Shown here piece by piece: positions 25,179 through 33,822 of a stretch of DNA of 41,672 nt (its first letter is position 1; every line of letters starts with the position of its first letter). The stretch comes from Citromicrobium sp. (GTDB lineage Bacteria > Pseudomonadota > Alphaproteobacteria > Sphingomonadales > Sphingomonadaceae). A model generated the notes under the pieces. That model had not been told where the DNA came from. It saw only the letters and a program-made list of their open reading frames with translations, and did not search any database. A program made the position numbers and the translations under genes. The stretch lies in assembly GCA_002729695.1 (NCBI GenBank), contig PBYQ01000006.1:179429-221100 (forward strand), read 5' to 3'.

Positions 25179-26078
25179 TCAGGCCGTTTGCAGCTCCACT
25201 GCGTCGGCCGCGCGGCTCGCCAGATTGCGGTGGGTGGTGGTCGGCTTGAAGCCGTTCTCGCGCAGCGCGTGGGCAATTCTTTCAGCAGTATACACCGATC
25301 TGTGGCGCCCGCCGGTACAGCCGAAGGCGATATGCACGTAGCTTTTCCCCTGCGCCTGATAGCGCGGCAAAAGGTCGAGCAGCAGATCGCGGATGCGCAC
25401 GAAATTTTCCTCGAACCCGTCGGTCTGGCCAAGGAACTCGGCGACCGGCTCGTCGAGCCCGGTCAGTTCGCGCAGATCGTCGTCCCAGTGCGGATTGTCG
25501 AGAAAGCGCATGTCGAACACCAGGTCGGCGAGCGGCGGCATCCCGCGGGCAAACCCGAAGCTGCTGACGGTGACGGACAGTTCGCCCGCTTCCTGCGTCT
25601 CGAAATTCTGGCGAACGAATTGTTGCAGTTCGTTGGCCGACAGTTCGCTCGTGTCGATCAGCATGTCCGCCCAGCGGCGCAGGGGTTCCAGCACGTCGCG
25701 TTCGGCCCGGATGCCGTCCATCGCGGTGCGACCGCGGGCCAGCGGGTGACGGCGGCGGGTTTCGTTATAGCGCCGCTCCAGCTCGGTATTGTTGCAGTCG
25801 ATAAACTGGGTGATCAGCTCCAGATCGGCGCGATCCGAGAGGCTTTTGGCGATGTCGACGATGGTCGCGGGGTTGAAGCCGCGGGTCCGCGAATCGAACC
25901 CGATCGCCAGCGGAGTGCGATCCTGCCCGGCGAGCACTTCGCGCACCAGCGGGCGCAGCAGGCGGATCGGGAAGTTGTCGACCGTCTCCCAGCCGAGGTC
26001 TTCCAGCACGCGCAGACTGGTGGTCTTGCCCGCCCCGGACATGCCCGTAACCAGCATGATCTTCTGCCGCTCGCTCAT
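25179..26078 (-). CDS. rapZ: RapZ-family nucleotide-binding protein
   Basis: This 299-residue protein has a P-loop (GMSGAGKTT, 12-20), a VDNFP Walker-B-like motif near 34-38, and the C-terminal signature GCTGGRHRSVYTAERIA. In enterobacteria RapZ is an RNA-binding adaptor for the GlmZ sRNA; in alphaproteobacteria its target is not settled. ATG 26078 follows AAGGGA. An upstream extension to 26147 stays open but has no separate ribosome-binding site. It follows chvG by 83 bases, in the space where hprK usually lies. Confidence 0.92.
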   Translation of the reverse strand: MSERQKIMLVTGMSGAGKTTSLRVLEDLGWETVDNFPIRLLRPLVREVLAGQDRTPLAIGFDSRTRGFNPATIVDIAKSLSDRADLELITQFIDCNNTELERRYNETRRRHPLARGRTAMDGIRAERDVLEPLRRWADMLIDTSELSANELQQFVRQNFETQEAGELSVTVSSFGFARGMPPLADLVFDMRFLDNPHWDDDLRELTGLDEPVAEFLGQTDGFEENFVRIRDLLLDLLPRYQAQGKSYVHIAFGCTGGRHRSVYTAERIAHALRENGFKPTTTHRNLASRAADAVELQTA

Positions 26079-26161
26079 CCGTCTGCGTCCCTTGAATTGC
26101 AGTTCCTGTGGCTCACGACGGGGAGCATGCAATGCGCCAGCACGCAAGATCGCAAAAGGTC

Positions 26162-27751
26162 TTAGCCGGCATTGTCGCTTTCGTTAGCCATAGCGGGAAG
26201 GGCGAGCATCAGGCACGCACCTTGCCCACCGTCCGGCCGGTCCTGCGCACGCAGGCTGCCGCCATGCGCTTCGGCAATCGTCCGCGCAATCGCGAGTCCC
26301 AGGCCGCTATGGTTGCCGAAGCTCTCCTGCTCCGGCCGGTCGGAATGGAAACGCTCGAACACCTTGTCACGCGCATGCGGCGCAATGCCTGGTCCCTCGT
26401 CCATCACCAGCAGGACCTGCGCGCCGTCGTCCTGCGCCAGCTTGAGGTGGATGCTGCCATCGGCGGGAGAAAAAGAGGCGGCATTGTCGAGCAGATTGTC
26501 GATCACCCGTTCGAGCCGCTCGGGCACGCCCATGGTCCAGGCGGTGCGGTGGGCATGTTCGAACACCAGTTCGTGCTGGGCGTCGAGGCCGCGATTGCGG
26601 CGCCGGTCGATGATATTGCCGACCAGCCCGACCAGTTCGACCGGCTCGAAGGTGGCGCGCGACATTTCCGCATCGATGCGGCTGGCATCGGAAATCTCCG
26701 TCACCAGCCGGTCTATCCGGCGCACGTCGTGGGTGGCGATGTCGAGCAGTTGTGCGCGCAGGTCCGGGTCTTCGACGTGACCGAGCGACTCCGTGGCGCT
26801 GCGCAGGCTCGCGAGCGGGTTCTTGATCTCGTGCGCGACATCGGCGGCGAAGTGTTCGACCGCGTCGATCCGGTGGCGCAAGGCATCGGTCATGTCGGCG
26901 ACTGCGCGGGCGAGCATCCCGATCTCGTCGCGCCGTTCTGGCAGGCGGGGCACCTGCACCTCGCGCTCGCGACCGAGCCGCACGCGCTGCGCGGCCTTGG
27001 CGAGGGTTTGCAGGGGCGAGACGATCGTCCGCGCGAGGAAGAGCGAGAGCAGGATCGATGCCAACAGCGTGAGGAGCACCCCGGTTCCGAGCGTGGATCG
27101 GGCTCGGCGAACAGATTCGGTAATATCGACGGCGTTGCGGGTGGTCAGCAGCGTCAGGCCCTGCAACCCGACCGGCGCCGCCGCGGTGATCACCGGGGTA
27201 CGGTCGGCCGCCTGGCGCAGTTCGATTTGCGAAATGCCCAGTTCGCGGGCGCGTTGCAGTTCGGGCCACGCGTCGGCCTCGTTCGATTCCGGTTCGATGT
27301 AGCGAGGCACCGGCTGCGCGCTGACGACCGTGTCGACGATCTGATCGAGGAAGCGGGCGAAACGCAGTTCGAACGGATCGTCGCTGGGATCGTCGAGGGT
27401 GAAGGTCGGTTCGCCCAGCTGGAAACTGTCGGCCACCAGCTTGCCCTGGGCATCGAACAGGCGCAGCCGCATGTCCTGTTCCTTGCCGATCTGGAGCAGC
27501 AGGGCATCCTGCCGCTGGCGCGTGGCCCCCGCGAGCGCTTCGGCGGTGATCTGGGCTTCGATGCGGGCCAGCTTGTAGCGCTCGTCGAGCAGCTGCGCGC
27601 GATAGGAATCGAGGTAGACGATCCCGCCGCCCAGCAGCAGCAGGGGGAGGATGTTGACCGCGAGGATGCGGGCGGTGAGGGAAAGGCGCGAGAAAACGCC
27701 GACACGCTCCAGCGGGAGCGCGATGCGCCGCACGCGGCTGGGCTCAGCCAT
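26162..27751 (-). CDS. chvG: Membrane sensor histidine kinase, ChvG/ExoS-type
   Basis: This 529-residue kinase has membrane helix 1 ([19 protein letters not shown]), a periplasmic sensor domain (about 45-225, with [15 protein letters not shown]), helix 2 ([18 protein letters not shown]) and HAMP. The dimerisation helix carries His307 in [14 protein letters not shown], and the ATPase has NLLDNAASF and DEGPGIAP. In other alphaproteobacteria ChvG responds to acid or envelope stress and is held off by ExoR. Its start overlaps the chvI stop by eight bases, so kinase and regulator are co-expressed. Confidence 0.9.
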   Translation of the reverse strand: MAEPSRVRRIALPLERVGVFSRLSLTARILAVNILPLLLLGGGIVYLDSYRAQLLDERYKLARIEAQITAEALAGATRQRQDALLLQIGKEQDMRLRLFDAQGKLVADSFQLGEPTFTLDDPSDDPFELRFARFLDQIVDTVVSAQPVPRYIEPESNEADAWPELQRARELGISQIELRQAADRTPVITAAAPVGLQGLTLLTTRNAVDITESVRRARSTLGTGVLLTLLASILLSLFLARTIVSPLQTLAKAAQRVRLGREREVQVPRLPERRDEIGMLARAVADMTDALRHRIDAVEHFAADVAHEIKNPLASLRSATESLGHVEDPDLRAQLLDIATHDVRRIDRLVTEISDASRIDAEMSRATFEPVELVGLVGNIIDRRRNRGLDAQHELVFEHAHRTAWTMGVPERLERVIDNLLDNAASFSPADGSIHLKLAQDDGAQVLLVMDEGPGIAPHARDKVFERFHSDRPEQESFGNHSGLGLAIARTIAEAHGGSLRAQDRPDGGQGACLMLALPAMANESDNAG

Positions 27752-28517
27752 CGCTGAAGCTGTAGCCCGCACCATAGAGGGTCTCGATCGCGCCGAAACT
27801 GGAATCGACCTGCCGGAATTTGCGGCGCATCCGCTTGATATGGCTGTCGACGGTGCGATCGTCGACGAACACGTCGTCCGGATAGGCCGCATCCATCAGC
27901 TGGTTGCGGCTCTTGATCACGCCGGGGCGCAGCGCCAGCGCCTCAAGCAGCAGGAATTCGGTAACGGTGAGCGAGACGGGCTTGCCCTCCCACGTCACCT
28001 GATGGCGCGCGGGGTCCATCGTCAGGCGACCGCGGCTGAAGCTGTCGCGTGCCTGGCTCTGTTCGCCAGCCGTCTCGCCGGTTTCCGACGAGCCGTCGTC
28101 GATTCCGCTGCGCCGCAGGATCGCGCGAATGCGCGCCAACAGAAGGCGCAGCGAAAACGGCTTCGAGATATAATCGTCCGCGCCCATCTCGAACCCGGCT
28201 TCCTCGTCGCGCTCGTCATCCTTGCTGGTGAGAAAGATGACAGGCAGGGCAGAGCGCTCGCGCAATCTGGCGAGCAGTTCCAATCCGTCCATGCGCGGCA
28301 TCTTGATGTCGAATACGGCAAGGTCGGGCGGATTTTCGGACAGCGCCCGCAGTGCGGTCTCCCCGTCGGAATAGACCCGCGTTTCGAACCCTTCCGCCTG
28401 CAACGCGATGGAGACCGTGGTGAGGATGTTGCGATCGTCGTCGACCAACGCAATCACACGCCGATCGTCGCGGCGCAGGGGGGAGACGGGTTCGCTTGTC
28501 TGGCTGGTCTGATCCAT
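27744..28517 (-). CDS. chvI: Response regulator, ChvI-type (OmpR family)
   Basis: This 257-residue regulator has a receiver domain with acidic pocket DDD near 26-28, phosphorylation Asp70 in [13 protein letters not shown] and Lys in FLTSKDD. The winged helix is of OmpR type ([30 protein letters not shown] ... [16 protein letters not shown]). ChvI acts in virulence, symbiosis and acid response in Rhizobiales and is known to affect pckA, which is divergent here. The start at ATG 28517 is preferred to 28577, whose extra 20 residues look unlike a regulator. No strong ribosome-binding site is visible. Confidence 0.9.
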   Translation of the reverse strand: MDQTSQTSEPVSPLRRDDRRVIALVDDDRNILTTVSIALQAEGFETRVYSDGETALRALSENPPDLAVFDIKMPRMDGLELLARLRERSALPVIFLTSKDDERDEEAGFEMGADDYISKPFSLRLLLARIRAILRRSGIDDGSSETGETAGEQSQARDSFSRGRLTMDPARHQVTWEGKPVSLTVTEFLLLEALALRPGVIKSRNQLMDAAYPDDVFVDDRTVDSHIKRMRRKFRQVDSSFGAIETLYGAGYSFSDG

Positions 28518-28624
28518 GGTCGTTATGCAGTTCGAATATCTCGTTATCGCGAGGTAGCGTGTGCGGGGTGAACTCACAACGCACAGGAATGCGATGGTGC
28601 ACGGTTTATGCGGTGCCCGCCGGT

Positions 28625-28653
28625 TTGACGGACGGCGCGCGCGCTTCTATGCG
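28625..28653 (+). promoter_or_regulatory. Possible sigma-70 promoter for pckA
   Basis: TTGACG (28625-28630) and TATGCG (28648-28653) are exactly 17 bases apart, about 95 bases before the pckA start. The -35 match is good and the -10 is partial. A perfect palindrome TGCAT-TCGT-ATGCA (28671-28684) lies just after the expected transcription start and might be an operator. Confidence 0.4.
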
Positions 28654-28747
28654 GCTGCCACACCGAATCATGCATTCGTATGCAAGTCATGCTGGCTGGC
28701 ACACGCCTACCTGGCAAGACGGATTGAATTTCAGGAGATTGGCCCTC

Positions 28748-30364
28748 GTGCCCGCACCCTTGCACCACAGCCTTGCCGACCAGGGCATCTCGACCGACGC
28801 GACCATTCACGCGAACCTCGATTCAGGCCAGCTGACGAAGGCCGCGCTCGACAATGGCGAGGGGCGCAAGGCCAAGCACGGGCCGCTGGTGGTGGAGACC
28901 GGCAAGCACACCGGACGCAGCGCGAAGGACAAGTTCATCGTCCGCGACGCCGAGACCGAGAGCACCGTGTGGTGGGACAACAACGCCTCGATGACGCCCG
29001 ATCATTTCGCCGCGCTGAAGGAAGATTTCTTCGCCGCGCTGGGTGACAAGGACGCGCTCTACGTCGCCGACCTGTTCGGCGGTTCGCAGGCCGAATATCG
29101 CGTCAACGTGCGCGTCATCAACGAACTGGCGTGGCACAACCAGTTCATCCGCACCCTGCTGGTCCGCCCGACCGAGGCGGAGCTGGCCGACTTCGTGCCG
29201 GAATACACGATCATCGACCTGCCGAGCTTCAAGGCCGATCCCGAACGCCACGGCTGCCGCAGCGAGACCGTGATCGCGGTCAACCTGTCGGAAAAGCTGA
29301 TACTGATCGGCGGCACCAAATATGCGGGCGAAATGAAGAAGAGCGTGTTCGGCGTGCTCAACTACCTGCTCCCGCCCAAGGGCGTGATGCCGATGCACTG
29401 TTCGGCCAATATCGGCCCCGACGGCAAGACTGCGGTGTTCTTCGGCCTGTCGGGCACCGGCAAGACGACGCTTTCGGCCGATGCCAGCCGCACGCTGATC
29501 GGTGACGACGAGCATGGCTGGTCGGACGATGCGGTCTTCAACTTCGAAGGTGGCTGCTACGCCAAGATGATCCGCCTCAACCCCGAGGCGGAGCCCGAGA
29601 TTTTTGCGACCACGCAGATGGAGGGCACCGTCCTCGAAAACGTGGTGCTGGACGAGAACGGCGAGATCGATCTCGACGACAACAGCCTCGCGGAAAATAC
29701 CCGCGGCGCCTATCCGCTCAGTTCCATCCCCAACACCAGCGAGAAGAACCTCGGCCCGGTGCCGAGCAACGTGATCATGCTGACCGCCGATGCCTTCGGC
29801 GTGCTGCCTCCGATCGCGCGGCTGACGCCCGATCAGGCCATGTACCACTTCCTGTCGGGCTACACCGCCAAGGTCGCGGGCACCGAAATCGGCGTGACCG
29901 AGCCCGAAGCGACCTTCAGCACCTGCTTCGGCGCGCCGTTCATGCCGCGCCACCCGTCGGTCTACGGCAACCTTCTCAAGAAGCGGATCGCCGAGGGCGG
30001 GGTGCAGTGCTGGCTGGTCAACACCGGCTGGACCGGTGGCAAGTACGGAACGGGCAACCGCATGCCGATCAAGGCCACCCGTGCGCTGCTCAACGCGGCG
30101 CTCGATGGTGACCTGGCGAATGTCGAATATCGCAAGGACCCCAATTTCGGGTTCGACGTTCCCGTGTCTGTGCCCGCGCTGGAAGCCGCGGGTATCGATC
30201 AGTCGATTCTTGACCCGCGCACGACTTGGGCGGATGGCGCGCAATACGATGCTACGGCGCAGAAGCTGGTGAAACTGTTCGTCGACAATTTCGAGCCGTT
30301 CGCGGCGCATGTCGACCAGGGTGTGCGCGACGCCGCGCCGCAGCCCGCACGACAGGACGCCTAG
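28748..30364 (+). CDS. pckA: Phosphoenolpyruvate carboxykinase (ATP)
   Basis: This 538-residue ATP-type PEPCK has the substrate motif [16 protein letters not shown], metal-site region [12 protein letters not shown]-loop [13 protein letters not shown] (near 232-244) and [23 protein letters not shown]. It converts oxaloacetate plus ATP to PEP at the head of gluconeogenesis. The start is GTG 28748 with AGGAGA nine bases upstream, which gives the usual N-terminus ([12 protein letters not shown]). Divergence from chvI is the common alphaproteobacterial arrangement. It ends 31 bases before a strong hairpin. Confidence 0.96.
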   Translation: MPAPLHHSLADQGISTDATIHANLDSGQLTKAALDNGEGRKAKHGPLVVETGKHTGRSAKDKFIVRDAETESTVWWDNNASMTPDHFAALKEDFFAALGDKDALYVADLFGGSQAEYRVNVRVINELAWHNQFIRTLLVRPTEAELADFVPEYTIIDLPSFKADPERHGCRSETVIAVNLSEKLILIGGTKYAGEMKKSVFGVLNYLLPPKGVMPMHCSANIGPDGKTAVFFGLSGTGKTTLSADASRTLIGDDEHGWSDDAVFNFEGGCYAKMIRLNPEAEPEIFATTQMEGTVLENVVLDENGEIDLDDNSLAENTRGAYPLSSIPNTSEKNLGPVPSNVIMLTADAFGVLPPIARLTPDQAMYHFLSGYTAKVAGTEIGVTEPEATFSTCFGAPFMPRHPSVYGNLLKKRIAEGGVQCWLVNTGWTGGKYGTGNRMPIKATRALLNAALDGDLANVEYRKDPNFGFDVPVSVPALEAAGIDQSILDPRTTWADGAQYDATAQKLVKLFVDNFEPFAAHVDQGVRDAAPQPARQDA

Positions 30365-30395
30365 TAGCGCATCGACTTTCCCGGTTGGAGAGGAG

Positions 30396-30428
30396 GGGCC
30401 CCGCACGGTGAAAGCCGGAGCGGGGCCC
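30396..30428 (+). terminator. Hairpin after pckA
   Basis: GGGCCCCGC (30396-30404) and GCGGGGCCC (30420-30428) form a perfect 9-bp stem with a 15-base loop. Only a weak T/A-rich tail (TAATTGCATT) follows. It is probably the pckA terminator. Confidence 0.6.
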
Positions 30429-30610
30429 TAATTGCATTAGGAGCCCTGGCGGACAGCCCCGCGCCGACACCTGTGGGCCTGGTTTTCGCAGGATATCATC
30501 GAAAGTTAGCTTGGGTGCGCTCGCTGCCTTTGCGAGGTTTGCCCTCTCGTATCCCAAGGGAAATTCCCGCTGGGGGCACGGCACACTGCAAGGCGAAAGG
30601 CACTCCCGCG

Positions 30611-30835
30611 ATGATCCGTTACAGCCTCCGCTTCGTTTCCGACGGGATCCACGAAGAGGAAACCCGCGAGTTCGAGAAGCGCGATGGAGCATTCGTGTTC
30701 TGGCTGGCCGAAACGAAGGATGGGCGCGAGATCGACATCAGCGCTGACGCCCGGCCGCTATGCAGGGTCAAACGGTCGCGCGCCAACAAGGATTTCTGGA
30801 TCATCAGCAGTCCGTCGGACCTCGATGTGCCCTAA
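30611..30835 (+). CDS. Small protein of unknown function
   Basis: This 74-residue soluble protein begins MIRYSLRFVSDGIHEEETREF and is rich in charged residues. A strand-like pattern runs throughout (FVFWLAETKDGREIDISADA, DFWIISSPSDL), suggesting a small beta-rich fold. I do not recognise the family. The ATG at 30611 is chosen because the sequence upstream to 30473 is low in coding character and overlaps spacer DNA. The ribosome-binding site (GGCGAAAGG) is weak and rather distant. The 246 bases before it hold the pckA hairpin and a small GGGAAATTCCC palindrome, nothing else clear. Confidence 0.55.
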   Translation: MIRYSLRFVSDGIHEEETREFEKRDGAFVFWLAETKDGREIDISADARPLCRVKRSRANKDFWIISSPSDLDVP

Positions 30836-30893
30836 ATTCGACATCTGTCGGCGCTAGCTCGATTCTTCGAAACCCTTGGTGAAGGAGCGCGTG

Positions 30894-31256
30894 ATGAGCC
30901 TGTTCGATTCGATCCTGAAAAGCACGGGCGGCGCGCCCGACGATGTGGTCAACCTGGCGGACAAGCTCGGGATCGATCCAGCAATGGCCGAGAAGGCGAT
31001 CGCAGCGCTCAGCCAGGCGCATACCAAGCCGGGCGACACGGTCGATCAGGCGGCGGCAAAGACCGGGATCGACACCGGCATTCTCGGCCAGATTGTGGAG
31101 CAGATTGGCGGTGAGGGATCGCTCGGCGAATATGCCCGCCAGTTGCAGGAGCATCCGCAGGCGGCCGGCATTCTCAAGATGCTCGACATGGATGGCGACG
31201 GCGACGCGATCGACGACATCACCGGCCTGGCGGGCAAGTTCTTCGGCAAGAAATGA
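30894..31256 (+). CDS. Small DUF937/YidB-like protein with acidic repeat
   Basis: This 120-residue helical protein begins MSLFDSILKSTGGAPDDVVNLADKLGIDPAMAEKAIAAL, like DUF937/YidB-type proteins. Near the C-terminus it has DMDGDGDAIDDITGLAGKFF, a Dx[DN]xDG-type acidic loop that resembles calcium-binding loops but lacks the usual Glu at position 12. The function is unknown. ATG 30894 follows AAGGAGCG; the ATG 18 bases upstream is less well placed. Confidence 0.7.
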   Translation: MSLFDSILKSTGGAPDDVVNLADKLGIDPAMAEKAIAALSQAHTKPGDTVDQAAAKTGIDTGILGQIVEQIGGEGSLGEYARQLQEHPQAAGILKMLDMDGDGDAIDDITGLAGKFFGKK

Positions 31257-31314
31257 TCCGCGCGCGCGGGTGCGCTTCATGCTGGCGACAGCCCGTCGGT
31301 ATCAATGGGGGCAA

Positions 31315-32160
31315 ATGTTCACACGGCTGACCCTGGCGCTGGCATTGTTCGCTGCCCCGGCCACTGCGCTGGCGCAGCAGGCTGTGCCCGGCGAAGCCGC
31401 CGCGCCGGTAGCAGACGCGTCTCCGCAGGTCTTCGATGTCGAGCTGGTCGCGCGCTATCCGCACGACCCCGATGCGTTCACGCAAGGTTTGTTGTGGCAC
31501 GACGGCTATCTTTACGAAACGACCGGTCGTGCCGGCCAATCGCAACTGCGCAAGGTCGATCTCGCCACCGGCGAAGTTCTCGCCGCGACCGACCTGCCGC
31601 CCGATCAGTTCGGGGAAGGGCTGGCCCTGTGGGGCGACGAGCTGATCGGCCTGACCTGGCTCAATGGGACGATCCACCGCTGGTCGCTCGACACGCTCGA
31701 ACCGATCCGCAGCGATCCCTTCGGCTACGAGGGCTGGGGCCTGGCGACGATCGGAGACGACCTCGTCGAATCCGATGGCAGCGCGACGCTGCGCTTTCTC
31801 GACCCGCAAACATACGACGTGCGGCGCGAGATCGCGGTGACCTATGCGGGCAAGCCGCTGACCCAGATCAACGAGCTGGAGGCGGTGGACGGCCTTATCT
31901 ACGCGAATATCTGGCACACCGGCTTCATCGTCGCGATCGACCCGGCGGACGGGGTTGTCCGCCGCGTGATCGACCTGCGCCCCCTCGTGGAAGCGATGCC
32001 TGTAGGATCGCACGAGGCGGTGCTCAACGGCATCGCGCACGATCCGCAGACCGGTCGCTGGTTCGTCACCGGCAAGCTGTGGCCCAGCCTGTTCGAGGTG
32101 CGCTTCGTTCCGCGCGAAGCGGAGGAGGCGGACAGCGCCTCAGAGACTGCAGGGCGTTAG
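31315..32160 (+). CDS. Glutaminyl-peptide cyclotransferase (plant/bacterial type)
   Basis: This 281-residue secreted beta-propeller enzyme has the signal MFTRLTLALALFAAPATALAQ. The mature part has ARYPHDPDAFTQGLLWHDGYLYETTG, FGEGLALWGDELIGLTW and QINELEAVDGLIYANIW, typical of the glutamine cyclotransferase family, followed by NGIAHDPQTGRWFVTGKLWPSLFEV. It converts N-terminal Gln to pyroglutamate on periplasmic or secreted peptides. ATG 31315 gives a clean signal peptide; ATG 31279 would add 12 residues. The stop overlaps the convergent flavoprotein stop. Confidence 0.92.
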   Translation: MFTRLTLALALFAAPATALAQQAVPGEAAAPVADASPQVFDVELVARYPHDPDAFTQGLLWHDGYLYETTGRAGQSQLRKVDLATGEVLAATDLPPDQFGEGLALWGDELIGLTWLNGTIHRWSLDTLEPIRSDPFGYEGWGLATIGDDLVESDGSATLRFLDPQTYDVRREIAVTYAGKPLTQINELEAVDGLIYANIWHTGFIVAIDPADGVVRRVIDLRPLVEAMPVGSHEAVLNGIAHDPQTGRWFVTGKLWPSLFEVRFVPREAEEADSASETAGR

Positions 32161-33797
32161 GCCGCCGCGCCGATGGCCTCCGCGCGGCGCAGCTGGTCGA
32201 CGTGCGACCAGATGCGGCTGACCACGACCGACCCTTCGCCGACCCCGCTGGCCACGCGCTTGACCGATCCTGCGCGCACATCGCCAACCGCGAAGATGCC
32301 CGGCTTGGAAGTTTCATAGGGCGAGTCGCGGTCAACCTCCTCGCCCGTCAGCACGAAGCCCCGCTCGTCCAGTTCGATATGCTCGGCAAGCCAGTCCGTG
32401 TTGGGAGCCGCGCCAATCATGATGAACAGCGCGCGCGATTCGATCCGTCGCTGTCCGTCGGGGGTGTCGAGCGTGATGGCATCGAGGTGATCGTCCCCAT
32501 GCAGCTGCGAAACCGTGGTCTCGTAATGCAGCTGCACCCGCGGATCGGCTTCGAGCCTGCGCGAGAGATAGTCCGACATCGAGGCGGCGAGCGAGGTGCC
32601 GCGCACGACGACGTGAACGCACTTGGCCGCGCGAGAGAGGTACATCGCCGCCTGCCCGGCGGAATTGCCGCCGCCGACCACCACGACCTCCGTGTTGCGG
32701 CAGAAGCGCGCCTCCATCTCGGTCGCGGCGTAGAACACGCCGGCGCCTTCCAGCTCTTCCAGCCTGTCGATGGGGAGGCGGCGATATTGCACGCCGGTCG
32801 CGACCAGCACGGCGCGGGCGCACAGCCGCTCGCCATGATCGAGCGTGGCGCAGAAAGTGCCGTCGGGCATCTCCTCCAGTGCCTCGACCCGGCGCGGCAT
32901 GGCGAAGCGGGTGCCGAATTTCAGCGCCTGGATCTGCCCGCGATAGATCAGGTCCGCTCCGCTGATCCCGGTAGGAAAGCCCATGTAATTCTCAATCCGG
33001 CTGCTGGTCCCGGCCTGCCCGCCGATGGCGGTATCCTCTACCACCAACGCGCTCATCCCCTCGGCACCGGCGTATACCGCCGCAGCGACGCCGGATGGCC
33101 CCGCGCCGACGATCAGCAGATCGACAGTTTCATCCTCCCCGATCGCCAGATCGAGATTGAGCGCCTGCGCGAGGGCACGCGGGCTCGGGTCGTCGAGCGG
33201 GCGATCCTTGCCGAGGATCACCGCCGGCTCGTGATCGACGAGGCTGCACAACCGGCTCGCCTCCGTCTCGCTGCTGTCGAGGTCGTAGCTTTGGAAGGGA
33301 ATGCGGTTGCGGCTGAGGAAGCGCTCGCATTGCTGGATGCGCGGATCGCGGTCCGCGCCGATCAGCTTGATCCCGCTGTTGTTCTGCTCGAACTGCCGCC
33401 GCCTGCGCGCGGCAAACACGGTGATGATGTGATCCGAGAGTTCGGGCACGCGTGCCATCAGCTCGAGCATCACCTCGCGCGGGGCCTCGATCGTGCGGGT
33501 AGGCTTCGCGGCGCGCATGCCCAGCATGTTGGTACCGCCGTTGAGAAAAGCGATCTCGCCCATGAACTGCGTCGGGCCGAGCGTGGAGGGCACCATGCGT
33601 TCGCCGCTGAACGGATCGACCACCTCGATCTCGCCTTCGATCACATAGACGAAGCGATCCATCGGCGAGCCAAGTTCGGCGACCATCTCGCCTTCGCCAT
33701 AGCTGCATTCGCGCCCGATTTCGCAAATCGCCGCGACATGCTCATCCGCCAGCGGAACCCGGCGCATGGTTTCAAGATCGTCTCCGAAAGTCTCCAT
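32157..33797 (-). CDS. cNMP-binding, thioredoxin-reductase-like flavoprotein
   Basis: This 546-residue three-part protein has a cyclic-nucleotide-binding fold (about 10-125, with GEIEVVDPFSGERMVPSTLGPTQFMGEIAFL). Next is a glutaredoxin/thioredoxin-like segment without CXXC (about 140-215), then a TrxR-like FAD/NAD module (VDLLIVGAGPSGVAAAVYAG, VVVVGGGNSAGQAAMYL, GIFAVGDVR). At the place of the TrxR CXXC it reads FYAATEMEARFC, so the redox disulfide is absent; this form is known in the family. The natural substrate is unknown. It overlaps convergent glutaminyl cyclase by four bases and lies 25 bases upstream of the DUF885 stop side. Confidence 0.88.
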   Translation of the reverse strand: METFGDDLETMRRVPLADEHVAAICEIGRECSYGEGEMVAELGSPMDRFVYVIEGEIEVVDPFSGERMVPSTLGPTQFMGEIAFLNGGTNMLGMRAAKPTRTIEAPREVMLELMARVPELSDHIITVFAARRRRQFEQNNSGIKLIGADRDPRIQQCERFLSRNRIPFQSYDLDSSETEASRLCSLVDHEPAVILGKDRPLDDPSPRALAQALNLDLAIGEDETVDLLIVGAGPSGVAAAVYAGAEGMSALVVEDTAIGGQAGTSSRIENYMGFPTGISGADLIYRGQIQALKFGTRFAMPRRVEALEEMPDGTFCATLDHGERLCARAVLVATGVQYRRLPIDRLEELEGAGVFYAATEMEARFCRNTEVVVVGGGNSAGQAAMYLSRAAKCVHVVVRGTSLAASMSDYLSRRLEADPRVQLHYETTVSQLHGDDHLDAITLDTPDGQRRIESRALFIMIGAAPNTDWLAEHIELDERGFVLTGEEVDRDSPYETSKPGIFAVGDVRAGSVKRVASGVGEGSVVVSRIWSHVDQLRRAEAIGAAA

Positions 33798-33822
33798 CGC
33801 GCCCGGTTCCCGTCATGCGCCG

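Noticed and set aside
26108..27757. 549-codon open frame antisense to chvG
   Set aside because: It mirrors the histidine kinase. It contains no motif or ribosome-binding site and starts in the chvG-rapZ gap.
28823..30406. 527-codon open frame antisense to pckA
   Set aside because: pckA is unmistakable on the plus strand. The antisense frame has no recognisable domain.
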